Program-made: the position numbers and the translations under genes
NCBI GenBank assembly: GCA_036388475.1
Contig: DASVRT010000074.1
Span: 97,563-161,562, forward strand
DNA length: 64,000 nt
Source of the DNA: JALZHR01 sp036388475
GTDB taxonomy: Bacteria > Acidobacteriota > Blastocatellia > Pyrinomonadales > Pyrinomonadaceae
Direction: 5' to 3'
Shown here: one piece after another, positions 16,280 through 24,214 of the stretch
Numbering within the stretch: the stretch's first letter is position 1
How the letters are laid out: the number at the start of each line of letters is the position of its first letter
The notes under the pieces: model-generated
Database searches by the model: none
What the model saw: the letters and a program-made list of their open reading frames with translations, nothing else
Told to the model about the DNA's origin: nothing

Positions 16280-17038
16280 ATGAAGAAAGAACGAATTGAC
16301 AAATTGCTGGTCGAGCTCGGCTTTGCGGAGTCGCGAACAAAAGCGCAGGCGCTGGTTATGTCGGGCGTCGTTCTGGTCAACGAAATGCGCGTCGAAAAAT
16401 CTTCGCAGGAATTTACCGCCGAATCAAAAATAAGAATAAAAGGCAAAACAGCCGAATCAAAATACGTCGGTCGCGGCGGCTTAAAACTCGAAAGAGCTTT
16501 GCAGAATTTTCATATTGCCGTAAACGCATATATTTGTCTCGACATCGGCGCATCAACCGGCGGCTTTACCGATTGTCTTTTGCAGAACGGCGCGCAAAGG
16601 ATTGTTACAGTCGATGCCGGGACGAATCAACTGGTTTGGAACCTCAGAAATGATTCGCGCGTCGAAGTCCGCGAAAACACAAATGCGCGTTACTTGAAAC
16701 CTGAAGATTTTGATGGAAAATTTGATTTAATAGTGATGGATGTTTCGTTTATTTCCGTCACGAAAATTTTTCCCGCTTTGCCGCCGCTTCTGAAAAATAC
16801 GGGGAAAATAATCGTTTTAATAAAACCGCAGTTCGAAGTGGGTCGTGGCGAGGTCGGCAAAGGCGGCATTGTCCGGGAGACGGATAAACACGAAAGAGTA
16901 ATTAATGAAGTAAACGCTCAGGCGGCGGAAAACGGTTTAAAAATCTGCGGCGTGATTGATTCGCCGATTCTGGGCGCGGATGGAAATAAAGAATTTTTGG
17001 CTTTATATGAACTCGACGAAAACAAAACAAACAACTAA
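16280..17038 (+). CDS. tlyA: TlyA-family rRNA 2'-O-methyltransferase (S4 + FtsJ domains)
   Basis: 252-residue RNA methyltransferase of the TlyA/hemolysin A family, known to methylate ribose of cytidines in rRNA using SAM. Residues 3-62 form the S4 RNA-binding domain (RIDKLLVELGFAESRTKAQ). The FtsJ domain follows: GRGGLKLERAL, the SAM site CLDIGASTGGFTDC, then DLIVMDVSFIS and IVLIKPQFEVGR. Length is standard. The gene overlaps the following DUF5522 gene by 32 bases. Confidence 0.92.
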   Translation: MKKERIDKLLVELGFAESRTKAQALVMSGVVLVNEMRVEKSSQEFTAESKIRIKGKTAESKYVGRGGLKLERALQNFHIAVNAYICLDIGASTGGFTDCLLQNGAQRIVTVDAGTNQLVWNLRNDSRVEVRENTNARYLKPEDFDGKFDLIVMDVSFISVTKIFPALPPLLKNTGKIIVLIKPQFEVGRGEVGKGGIVRETDKHERVINEVNAQAAENGLKICGVIDSPILGADGNKEFLALYELDENKTNN

Positions 17039-17189
17039 ACAGGAAAAGCTGGTCGAAGGGGTCGATTATCATTTTGAAAACGGCTTGATGGTTTTAACCG
17101 CTCACTTTCTGCTTAAACGCGGCTATTGCTGCGGAAACGGCTGCCGCCATTGTCCTTATCCGAAAGATAAGAAGAGTAATCTAAAGTAA
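17007..17189 (+). CDS. DUF5522 small cysteine-rich protein
   Basis: 60-residue protein. The conserved block EGVDYHFENG followed by LLKRGYCCGNGCRHCPYP matches the DUF5522 family, whose four cysteines (CCGNGCRHC) probably bind a metal; function unknown. The start ATG at 17007 lies inside the tlyA frame, 32 bases before its stop, so translation is probably coupled; an in-frame ATG further upstream is less likely. Its end overlaps the 3' end of the convergent arsR gene by nine bases. Confidence 0.8.
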   Translation: MNSTKTKQTTKQEKLVEGVDYHFENGLMVLTAHFLLKRGYCCGNGCRHCPYPKDKKSNLK

Positions 17190-17624
17190 AAATGTTTCCA
17201 TTTGTTCTCTTTCTACGTTTTTTATATTCGTTTCTGCGAATCTGTTTGGTTTCGGGGCGCGGGTAATCGTGACCGGCGCACTCGGCGAGCAACAGGCGAG
17301 CGCCAGATTTTCGTAATCTTTCTGCATCTCTTCGTGCGATTTCAGCCATTCCAGCGTGTCGCGTAAAACCTGCGCGGCGTAATCGTTTTTCGGTTCGACA
17401 ATGCGATAATGCATCCATTTCCCTTCGCGCCTCGCCTCGACAATTCCGGCGTTTCGCAAATATGCCAGATGCCTCGAAACCTTTGGCTGGCTTTCACTTA
17501 GAACTTCCGTAAAAAAACAGACGCAGACTTCGTCCTGCCGCATTAAATTCAAAAGACGCAGGCGCGTTTTGTCCGCCAAAGCCATAAAAAAGGTTTCCAT
17601 ATCAAAAAGAAAATCTTCGCTCAT
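17181..17624 (-). CDS. arsR: ArsR-family arsenic-responsive repressor
   Basis: 147-residue winged-helix ArsR/SmtB regulator. The recognition region is SQPKVSRHLAYLRNAG (about 45-60) and the wing is ARREGKWMHYRI. As(III)-sensing cysteines are present in DEVCVCFF (C34, C36), the class-defining C-V-C. The C-terminal extension is unusual: a vicinal pair C111/C112 opens a motif CCSPSAPVTITR, nearly repeated in the divergent ArsI. It is expected to repress the divergent arsI and itself until arsenite binds. Convergent with the DUF5522 gene (9-base overlap). Confidence 0.88.
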   Translation of the reverse strand: MSEDFLFDMETFFMALADKTRLRLLNLMRQDEVCVCFFTEVLSESQPKVSRHLAYLRNAGIVEARREGKWMHYRIVEPKNDYAAQVLRDTLEWLKSHEEMQKDYENLALACCSPSAPVTITRAPKPNRFAETNIKNVEREQMETFLL

Positions 17625-17638
17625 AAAAAAAATTTATC

Positions 17639-17716
17639 ACATTTTTGCAAAAATGTCTTGACTATTAACTTTTCGAATGTTACAAGGAAATAGGATATAT
17701 GCGTTAAGACGTATAT
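17639..17716 (+). promoter_or_regulatory. arsI promoter with two candidate ArsR operators
   Basis: A perfect 18-bp palindrome ACATTTTTGCAAAAATGT lies at 17639-17656, beside the arsR start. A candidate -35 TTGACT (17658-17663) is spaced 17 bases from TACAAG (17681-17686). A second dyad, ATATGCG-N6-CGTATAT, lies at 17697-17716 over the expected transcription start. Confidence 0.5.
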
Positions 17717-17740
17717 GAAATATCAAAGGAGAAATAAATT

Positions 17741-18289
17741 ATGTCAAATAATACGGAAATCAAAACATTAAAAGCGCATCTGGTGCTCAACGTTAAAAAC
17801 GTCGAGCAGAGCATCGAGTTTTACAAAAAAATGCTCGCCATCGAGCCATCGAAAGTTAGAGCGGGCTATGCCAAATTCGATATTCGAAATCCGCCGCTAA
17901 ATTTAACGCTTAACCAGTACCCGTTTAATGAACGCGGCGCATTATCGCATCTCGGCATACAGGTCGCCGCTACCGAAGACGTTCTGGCGATGCGCGAACG
18001 TTGGCTCGAAAACGGTTTGGTGACACAGGACGAAATGCAGACGAATTGCTGTTACGCCCTTCAGGATAAAACGTGGGTGCACGACCCGGACGGCAACGAA
18101 TGGGAAGTTTTTGTTGTCCTGAAAGACAATCTGGCGGAAACTTCGATGTGTTGTGTGGCGGATGAAACGACCGCGCCGATTAAACTAACGGCGGAAGAAG
18201 AAAATCCGGTCGATTCCGCTTCGTCGTGTTGCGCTCCGGCGGCGGTTCCGGTTAGCATCAATCGCGTCGGCGAAAAATCTTGTTGCTAA
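17741..18289 (+). CDS. arsI: ArsI-type C-As lyase (VOC family) with Cys-rich tail
   Basis: 182-residue vicinal-oxygen-chelate dioxygenase of the ArsI/CadI group, known to break the C-As bond of trivalent organoarsenicals. Predicted metal ligands are H13, H70 and E122 (EWEVFVV), and the substrate-binding vicinal pair is C103/C104 in TNCCYALQDK. The tail (from 130) adds three more vicinal pairs, C137/C138, C163/C164 and C181/C182, with CCAPAAVPVSINR resembling the ArsR tail. Strong Shine-Dalgarno AAGGAG. Divergent from arsR and followed 12 bases later by a transsulfuration enzyme. Confidence 0.88.
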   Translation: MSNNTEIKTLKAHLVLNVKNVEQSIEFYKKMLAIEPSKVRAGYAKFDIRNPPLNLTLNQYPFNERGALSHLGIQVAATEDVLAMRERWLENGLVTQDEMQTNCCYALQDKTWVHDPDGNEWEVFVVLKDNLAETSMCCVADETTAPIKLTAEEENPVDSASSCCAPAAVPVSINRVGEKSCC

Positions 18290-18301
18290 TTTGGAGAGTT
18301 G

Positions 18302-19477
18302 ATGCGGGAGAAATCATTTTTTACTAAAGCGGTTCACGCGGGCGAAAATCGAACGGAGAATCACGGCGCGGTCAGCGTTCCAATTTATACTTCGTCGGTT
18401 TTCGCCTTCAAAGACGCTGACGAAGGCGCGGCGATTCATAATTATCAAAAGGAAGGTTATTTTTACGGTCGGCTGGGAAATCCGACGCAAACCGCGCTGG
18501 AAAAGGCTGTCGTCGAACTCGAAAACGGTGAAGATGCGCTGGCGTTCGCTTCGGGAATGGCGGCGGTTTCCGCTTCGATTTTGAGTTTGGTTAAAACGGG
18601 CGAGCATATCGTCGCACCCGAATCGATGTATTCGACGACGACCAATTTTCTAACGCATCTAGCCGAAAATTTCGGAATCGAAACGACGTTTATCGACGCG
18701 ACGAAAGCGGAAAATTATGGCGAAGCGGCGCGCCCGAATACAAAACTGTTCTGGATTGAAACCCCTTCCAACCCGCTGCTGAAAATCACAGAGTTTTCCA
18801 CAGTTGTGGAAATCGCAGAGGAAAAAGGAATCGCCACCGTCGCCGACAATACTTTTGCAACGCCATTCAATCAGCGCCCGCTCGATTTCGGCGTCGATGC
18901 GGTCATTCACAGCGCGACGAAATATTTCGGCGGGCATAGCGATTTGACCGCCGGTTTGATAGTCGGAAAGCGTGAAATTGTTGACCGTGCGCGTCACACA
19001 ATCGCGAAGCTTTACGGCGGCAACATCGCGCCGCAGGTTGCGTGGCTCGTTTTGCGCGGAATCAAAACTCTGGCTTTGCGAATGGAGCGTCACAATCATA
19101 ATGCATACGCAATAGCGAATATGTTGGCAAATCACCCGAAAGTCAAAGAGGTTTTTTATCCGGCTTTGACTTCTCACCCGCAATACGAAATCGCCAAACG
19201 ACAGATGAACGGCTTTGGCGGAATGATTTCTTTTGATGTCGGCGGCATCGAAGAAGGAAAACGGCTGGTCAATAATGTGGAAATTTGCACGCTGGCGACA
19301 TCGCTCGGCGGCGTCGAGACGATTCTTCAGCATTCGGCTTCGATGACGCACGCGACGCTCTCCGGCGAGCAGAGATTAAAAGCCGGAGTCACGGACGGCT
19401 TGATTCGCCTGTCGGTCGGCATCGAAGACGCGCAGGATCTGATTTCCGATTTGGAAAGCGCGCTCGATAAAATTTGA
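18302..19477 (+). CDS. Cystathionine gamma-synthase/lyase-family PLP enzyme
   Basis: 391-residue Cys/Met-metabolism PLP-dependent enzyme (cystathionine gamma-synthase, gamma-lyase or methionine gamma-lyase). Seen: SVPIYTSSVF, YGRLGNPTQ, FASGMAAVSA, WIETPSNPLL, and the PLP lysine K207 in SATKYFGGHSD. The C-terminal LSVGIED motif is typical. The start at ATG 18302 is preferred over the TTG one codon earlier because GGAG is then properly spaced. Synthase versus lyase cannot be decided from the motif set. Being 12 bases after arsI it is probably co-transcribed, perhaps supplying thiols during arsenic stress (inference). Confidence 0.88.
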   Translation: MREKSFFTKAVHAGENRTENHGAVSVPIYTSSVFAFKDADEGAAIHNYQKEGYFYGRLGNPTQTALEKAVVELENGEDALAFASGMAAVSASILSLVKTGEHIVAPESMYSTTTNFLTHLAENFGIETTFIDATKAENYGEAARPNTKLFWIETPSNPLLKITEFSTVVEIAEEKGIATVADNTFATPFNQRPLDFGVDAVIHSATKYFGGHSDLTAGLIVGKREIVDRARHTIAKLYGGNIAPQVAWLVLRGIKTLALRMERHNHNAYAIANMLANHPKVKEVFYPALTSHPQYEIAKRQMNGFGGMISFDVGGIEEGKRLVNNVEICTLATSLGGVETILQHSASMTHATLSGEQRLKAGVTDGLIRLSVGIEDAQDLISDLESALDKI

Positions 19478-19488
19478 TTGATTAATAG

Positions 19489-20199
19489 ATGCTCATTAAG
19501 CCCGAAACCGCAAAACGCGCCGAACTCGTCGAAAAAATAAAGGAAGAAAAGCCTTTCCGATACGTCGTCCAAAACCTGGAGCGAACCTTCGGCGAGCCGT
19601 CGCCCGGGCGGAAAAGCGACCCGCTGGCGATGCTCGTCAATATTATCTTGTCGCAGGCGACGAGCGATACAAACAGCCGCCGGACTTTTCAAAATTTGAA
19701 AACGCGCTTTGAAAATTGGGACGCGGTTCTGGCGGCTGACGAAAGCGATATCGCCGACGCCATCCGGCTCGGCGGTCTGGCGAATCAAAAGGCGAAAGTC
19801 ATCAAAAATCTTTTGCGGCAAATCAAGGAAACACGCGGCACGCTGTCGCTGAAATTCGTCGAAGAAATGCCGGATGCGGAAGCGCGCCGGTTTCTGTCGC
19901 AGTTTCGCGGAATCGGTCCGAAGACGGTCGCCTGCACATTACTGTTTGCCTGCCACAAAGAAGTTTTTCCGCTCGACACGCATATTTTTCGCGTTCTGAA
20001 ACGGATGGGAATTTTGCCCGAAAAAATTTCCGACGCCCGCGCCCACGCGCTTCTGGACGAGCTTGTGCCGCCGGGAAAATTTTATTCGCTGCACGTTAAT
20101 CTGATTCGGCTCGGCAGAAAAATCTGTCGCCCGCGCGAGCCTTTGTGCGAAACGTGCCCGCTCGTCGAATATTGCGATTACGGGCAGACGCAAATCTAA
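19489..20199 (+). CDS. nth: Endonuclease III-like DNA glycosylase/AP lyase
   Basis: 236-residue HhH-GPD base-excision repair enzyme. The helix-hairpin-helix contains GIGPKTVA with catalytic lysine K145, and the catalytic aspartate is D163 in LDTHIFRV. A [4Fe-4S] cluster loop is complete: C213-x6-C220-x2-C223-x5-C229. The ILSQATSD region matches the IL[SA]xQT helix of the family. Length is slightly above the E. coli enzyme. It begins 11 bases after the PLP enzyme, so may be co-transcribed. Confidence 0.9.
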   Translation: MLIKPETAKRAELVEKIKEEKPFRYVVQNLERTFGEPSPGRKSDPLAMLVNIILSQATSDTNSRRTFQNLKTRFENWDAVLAADESDIADAIRLGGLANQKAKVIKNLLRQIKETRGTLSLKFVEEMPDAEARRFLSQFRGIGPKTVACTLLFACHKEVFPLDTHIFRVLKRMGILPEKISDARAHALLDELVPPGKFYSLHVNLIRLGRKICRPREPLCETCPLVEYCDYGQTQI

Positions 20200-20360
20200 A
20201 ATTCCAGCCAAACGGGAAGATTCTTTTCCGAATTTTTAGCCGCGTTTTTCCGCCGGCGGGCGAAGGCGATGAAGAAACTCGCCGGCGGGCTTTTCGGAAA
20301 GTGCGCGTCGAGTTAAACGAGTATCTGCGGGATTTTATGGCGGAAATCAATAAATAAAAA

Positions 20361-20380
20361 GGCGCGGGATTTCCCGCGCC
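20361..20380 (-). terminator. GC-rich terminator for the Spy-like gene
   Basis: Stem GGCGCGGG/CCCGCGCC with an ATTT loop; read on the minus strand it is followed by TTTTTATTTATT. It lies just beyond the stop of the minus-strand gene ending at 20410. Confidence 0.75.
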
Positions 20381-20409
20381 CTAAATTTTAGAGGAGAGTT
20401 CCAAAAGTC

Positions 20410-20970
20410 TTAGTTGTCCTGCGGAGTTTCGGTGGTCGTTTTATTTCGGCGGTTTTGGCGAAATTCCTGACGACGTTCCTTTCTTTCCTGTTTCAACTGT
20501 TCGAGCTGTGCTTTTTGTTCCGGCGTCAGGATAGCCAGAATCTGTTCGTGCGTTTGACGGGCTTGTTCGCGGCGCTGATGTTTGAAAGCTTTCAGGCGCG
20601 CTTCCTGTTCAGCCGTAATCGTGCCGCTGCGTTTGGCTTCGACGATTTGACGAAGTTCTTCGCGCTGGGTTTGGTTGGTTTCGCGATTGCCGCGATTGCT
20701 TTCCATAATCGTGCGAATCTGTTCTTTCTGCGCGTCGGTCAGATTGAGTTGTCTGAGTCCGTGCAGTCCGAAACCGCCGCCGCGATGACCGCCGCGACGA
20801 AAACCTTCGCGTTTTCCTTCACCGCCGCGTCTTTCCCATTTACGTTCCGATTTTTGATTTTCCTGCTGCGGCGTCGTGGTGCTGTTGTCCTGCGCCATCG
20901 CAAACGAGCTGAGAGCGACAAGGGCAAAACCCGAAGTGATGCCGGTAAGAATCTTTCTCTTTAAAGACAT
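20410..20970 (-). CDS. Spy/CpxP-like periplasmic LTxxQ protein
   Basis: 186-residue exported helical protein. Signal peptide 1-26 (ending SSFAMAQ), a Gly/Arg-rich segment with GGHRGGGFG, then two LTxxQ-type motifs (LNLTDAQKEQIRTIM near 76 and ILTPEQKAQLEQL near 147) separated by long amphipathic helices rich in Arg/Gln/Glu. This matches Spy/CpxP chaperones and the heavy-metal sensor-like family, which limit aggregation in the periplasm. Very basic composition. Monocistronic by context; terminated by the hairpin at 20361-20380. Confidence 0.75.
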   Translation of the reverse strand: MSLKRKILTGITSGFALVALSSFAMAQDNSTTTPQQENQKSERKWERRGGEGKREGFRRGGHRGGGFGLHGLRQLNLTDAQKEQIRTIMESNRGNRETNQTQREELRQIVEAKRSGTITAEQEARLKAFKHQRREQARQTHEQILAILTPEQKAQLEQLKQERKERRQEFRQNRRNKTTTETPQDN

Positions 20971-21112
20971 TATAGTTTGGTTACCTCTCTTGATTTTTTT
21001 TTGGTTGGCTTTTGCTTTCCGCTACTTTTGATGCTTTGGATAAGCGCTTGGTCGAAATATTTTATACGCCGCGTGTAAAGAAATGTAAATAAAGGTTTCG
21101 CCTCTGAAATCT

Positions 21113-21295
21113 CTAAAAAATCGCGGCTTTTAATGAAATTTCCCGGCAAACAAGCAAATTCGCATTAAATCCATACATAAATAACCTGTTTTCGGGCAAA
21201 AACTGCTTTGCAGCGAGCAGATGCAACGTTGCAGCGAGCCGGTGCAACTCCGCGTCTCTGCCGCGCAGACCGAGATTTATAAAATTTATTGCCAA
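21113..21295 (-). CDS. Candidate 60-residue ORF reading through array C
   Basis: Minus-strand ATG-to-stop frame across array C. The middle of the translation has a seven-residue rhythm: AELHRLA, ATLHLLA, AKQFLPE. No Shine-Dalgarno or homolog is recognised. The observation is mainly interesting because array A is open in the same direction over a 21-nt period; by itself the frame could be chance. Confidence 0.2.
   Translation of the reverse strand: MAINFINLGLRGRDAELHRLAATLHLLAAKQFLPENRLFMYGFNANLLVCREISLKAAIF
21197..21259. repeat. Array C: short 21-nt-period repeat
   Basis: Three units of 21 bases start at 21197, 21218 and 21239. The first two share GCAGCGAG at their right end; the second and third share GGTGCAAC/GATGCAAC. 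The 20971-21392 gap otherwise contains the promoter side of the Spy-like gene, an AT-rich zone and the upstream region of dxs. Confidence 0.55.
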
Positions 21296-21392
21296 ACTAT
21301 TTTCGGCAATCTTATCGTTTCGGATTTAACATTTACGCGGCGGCAAGTTAAAATGCGAAACTTGAGTATCTATTTCGAGCGGTAAACTTTAA

Positions 21393-23321
21393 ATGAGATT
21401 TTTATCTGAAATTAATTCACCGGCGGACTTGCGGCAGCTGCGCGTCGAGGATTTGCAGGAAGTGGCAAACGAGGTGCGGCAGTTTATTATCGAAACCACG
21501 TCGCGCGTCGGCGGGCACACGGGCGCGAGCCTCGGCGCGGTCGAACTGGCGGTGGCGATGCATTATGTTTTCGCGACGCCGAACGACAAGCTGGTCTGGG
21601 ACGTCGGGCATCAGGCATACGCGCACAAGATTTTGACGGGCAGGCGCGACCAGCTTCACACCATCAAAAAATACGGCGGGCTTTCCGGTTTTCTGCGGCG
21701 CGAAGAATCCGAATACGACACTTTCGGCGCGGGACACGCTTCGACTTCGCTTTCAGCCGCGCTCGGAATGGCGGTGGCGCGCGACACGAAAGGCGAAGAT
21801 TTTCACGTCTGCGCGCTCATCGGCGATTCGAGTTTGGCGGGCGGAATGGCGATGGAAGCCATCAATCAAGCCGGTCATCTGAAATCGCGTCTGATTGTTT
21901 TATTAAACGATAACGAAATGAGCATCGCGCCCGCCGTCGGCGCTTTGACGCGCTATCTGAACCGCATCAAGGAAGCGCAAAGCTACCAGCATTTGAAAGA
22001 GGAAATCGGCGACACGCTGGAAAGCGTTCCGCGTTTCGGCGAGCGTCTGCGGAAAGCGGCGAAAACCGTTAAAGACGCGATTGCGGCGGCGGTTCTGCCC
22101 GGCGCTCTGGTCAACGAACTCGGTTTTAAATATATCGGCTACGTTGACGGGCACAATGTTTCGATGCTCGTCCGCGCTCTGGAAGAAGCGAAAAAGGTCG
22201 ATGACGGTCCGGTTATCGTTCACGCGCTGACGACCAAAGGCAAAGGTTTTCCGAATCCCGAAAAAAATTATTACGCTTATCACGCGACCGGACCTTACGA
22301 CGCGAAAACCGGCAAATTGGTAAAATCGAATAAGCCCGCGTCGCCGATGTACACGGAAATTTTCGGGCAGACGATGTGCGAATTGATGTCGCGCGACGAA
22401 TCAATCGTGGCGCTCACGGCGGCGATGCCCGACGGCACGGGCGTTGACAAAATTCTGGAAAAATACCCGGAACGCTCTTTCGATGTCGGCATCGCCGAGC
22501 AGCACGCCGTCACGTTCTGCGCGGGAATGGCTTGCGAAGGCTTAAAGCCGGTCGCGGCGATTTATTCCACATTTTTGCAGCGCGGATTCGACCAGATTAT
22601 TCACGACGTTTGTCTGCAAAATCTGAACGTCACGTTTGCGATGGACCGAGCCGGAATCGTCGGCGCAGACGGTCCGACGCATCACGGTTTACTCGATATT
22701 GCCTATCTGCGCGGTTATCCGAACATCGTTTTGATGTCGCCGAAGGACGAAGGCGAGATGCGCGATATGGTGCTCACGGCGATTGAGCATCCCGCGCCCG
22801 CCGCCATTCGTTACCCGCGCGGAAACGGTTTCGGCGTCGATATTTCCGAAGCGCCGAAGCTTTTGGAAATCGGAAAAGCCGAGATTTTGCGCGACGGCGG
22901 CGAGATTGCTATTCTGGCATACGGCTCGATGGTTTATCCTTCGGTCGAAGCGGCGAAAAATCTGGAAAAAGACGGCGTCGAAACCACGGTCGTCAATGCG
23001 CGTTACGTCAAACCGCTCGATTCGGAATTGATTCTCGCGCTTGCGCAATCGAAACGCCTTATCGTGACGGTCGAAGAAGCTTATCTGGCGGGCGGTTTCG
23101 GTTCAGCCGTGATGGAGCTGCTGGAAGCAAACGGTATGCTCGACAGCGTTAAAATCGTCCGGCTGGGCGTTCCCGACCGCATCGTCACGCACGGCGACCC
23201 GAAGCTTCTGCTGGCAAAATACGGTCTCGACGCGGACGGCATCTACAATAAAGTGAAAGAAACCATCGACATTCTGGAAGAACGCCGCGCCGGAAAAAAA
23301 CGTCTGAAAACATTAAGTTAA
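21393..23321 (+). CDS. dxs: 1-deoxy-D-xylulose-5-phosphate synthase
   Basis: 642-residue ThDP enzyme joining pyruvate and glyceraldehyde-3-phosphate, the entry step of the MEP isoprenoid pathway. Seen: GGHTGASLGAVELAVAMHYVF at the N-terminus, WDVGHQAYAHKILTG, the metal motif IGDSSLAGGM followed by LLNDNEMSI, EQHAVTFCAGMA, DRAGIVGADGPTHHG and the C-terminal transketolase domain (VEEAYLAGGFGSAV). The third position of the usual GDG is Ser here. Length is normal. Followed by a small hairpin and the DsbA-like gene. Confidence 0.94.
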   Translation: MRFLSEINSPADLRQLRVEDLQEVANEVRQFIIETTSRVGGHTGASLGAVELAVAMHYVFATPNDKLVWDVGHQAYAHKILTGRRDQLHTIKKYGGLSGFLRREESEYDTFGAGHASTSLSAALGMAVARDTKGEDFHVCALIGDSSLAGGMAMEAINQAGHLKSRLIVLLNDNEMSIAPAVGALTRYLNRIKEAQSYQHLKEEIGDTLESVPRFGERLRKAAKTVKDAIAAAVLPGALVNELGFKYIGYVDGHNVSMLVRALEEAKKVDDGPVIVHALTTKGKGFPNPEKNYYAYHATGPYDAKTGKLVKSNKPASPMYTEIFGQTMCELMSRDESIVALTAAMPDGTGVDKILEKYPERSFDVGIAEQHAVTFCAGMACEGLKPVAAIYSTFLQRGFDQIIHDVCLQNLNVTFAMDRAGIVGADGPTHHGLLDIAYLRGYPNIVLMSPKDEGEMRDMVLTAIEHPAPAAIRYPRGNGFGVDISEAPKLLEIGKAEILRDGGEIAILAYGSMVYPSVEAAKNLEKDGVETTVVNARYVKPLDSELILALAQSKRLIVTVEEAYLAGGFGSAVMELLEANGMLDSVKIVRLGVPDRIVTHGDPKLLLAKYGLDADGIYNKVKETIDILEERRAGKKRLKTLS

Positions 23322-23323
23322 TC

Positions 23324-23358
23324 TGCGAAACCGGGAAGCTTAAAAAGGGGGTTTCGCA
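23324..23358. repeat. 9-bp inverted repeat between dxs and the DsbA-like gene
   Basis: TGCGAAACC (23324-23332) pairs with GGTTTCGCA (23350-23358). No U-tract follows, so termination is uncertain. Confidence 0.5.
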
Positions 23359-23374
23359 AGACGATTTACAATTT

Positions 23375-24190
23375 ATGAACAATAATAAAAACAGTAATTT
23401 TCTATTTCTCTTTATCGGTTTATTTTTACTCGTCGCCATTTTCAGCGGCTGCGGAAACAATTCGGCGGGCACCAACAACCGCAACGTTTCAAATACAAAC
23501 CGCGCAAATAATTCAAGCAATAATCCGAGTTACGCCACGGCTCCGGCGGGCGCCAGTCCGGCGCATTTCAAAGGCGGTCAGTCGGCAAAAATCGTGATTG
23601 AAGAATTTGCCGATTATCAATGCCCGACGTGCGCGTCCGTGCACCCGACGGTTCAGCAGATTCAAGCCGCTTACGGCGACCGCGTGAAAATAATTTTCCG
23701 CAATTATCCTTTGACGCAGGTGCATCCGAAGGCTTACGAGGCGGCGACCGCCGCCGAAGCCGCCGGATTACAGGGAAAATTCTGGGAAATGCAAAACCAG
23801 CTTTTCACCAACCAGCAATTCTGGACAGTCGCTTCCGACCATCGCAAGGTGTTTGAGGAATACGCGCAGAAAATCGGGCTCGATATACAGAAATTCAACG
23901 CCGATATGGGAGGCATCGAGGCGAAATCCAGAGTTGACGCCGATTTGCAGCGCGCGCGCGCCCTGAATGTCGGTTCGACGCCGACTTTTTATCTGAACGG
24001 CAGACAGTTGCCGTATGAAGATACTGAATTTAACCGATTCCGGCAGGCGATTGATGCCGAATTGCAGAAGACGCAAAGCACAACCCAATCCGCGCCGACC
24101 ACATCTAACGCCGCGACACCGGCAGCCGCCAACACGGTCGGCGTCAGCACGTCAGCCGGAAACGCCAACCGGGCGGGCACGAATAAATAA
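23375..24190 (+). CDS. DsbA/thioredoxin-fold lipoprotein
   Basis: 271-residue extracytoplasmic thiol-disulfide protein. A lipobox-like FSGC (Cys26) follows a hydrophobic N-terminus, suggesting membrane anchoring. A long Asn/Thr/Ala linker leads to a DsbA/Com1-like domain with active site C83-P-T-C86 (DYQCPTCASVH) and the cis-Pro region VGSTPTFYLNG. The C-terminus is a Thr/Ala/Pro-rich tail. The next gene, 24 bases downstream, encodes a VKOR-family protein likely to reoxidise it. Together they probably form an oxidative folding pair. Confidence 0.88.
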   Translation: MNNNKNSNFLFLFIGLFLLVAIFSGCGNNSAGTNNRNVSNTNRANNSSNNPSYATAPAGASPAHFKGGQSAKIVIEEFADYQCPTCASVHPTVQQIQAAYGDRVKIIFRNYPLTQVHPKAYEAATAAEAAGLQGKFWEMQNQLFTNQQFWTVASDHRKVFEEYAQKIGLDIQKFNADMGGIEAKSRVDADLQRARALNVGSTPTFYLNGRQLPYEDTEFNRFRQAIDAELQKTQSTTQSAPTTSNAATPAAANTVGVSTSAGNANRAGTNK

Positions 24191-24214
24191 AGGCTTTTAT
24201 CGAACGAACGAAAA

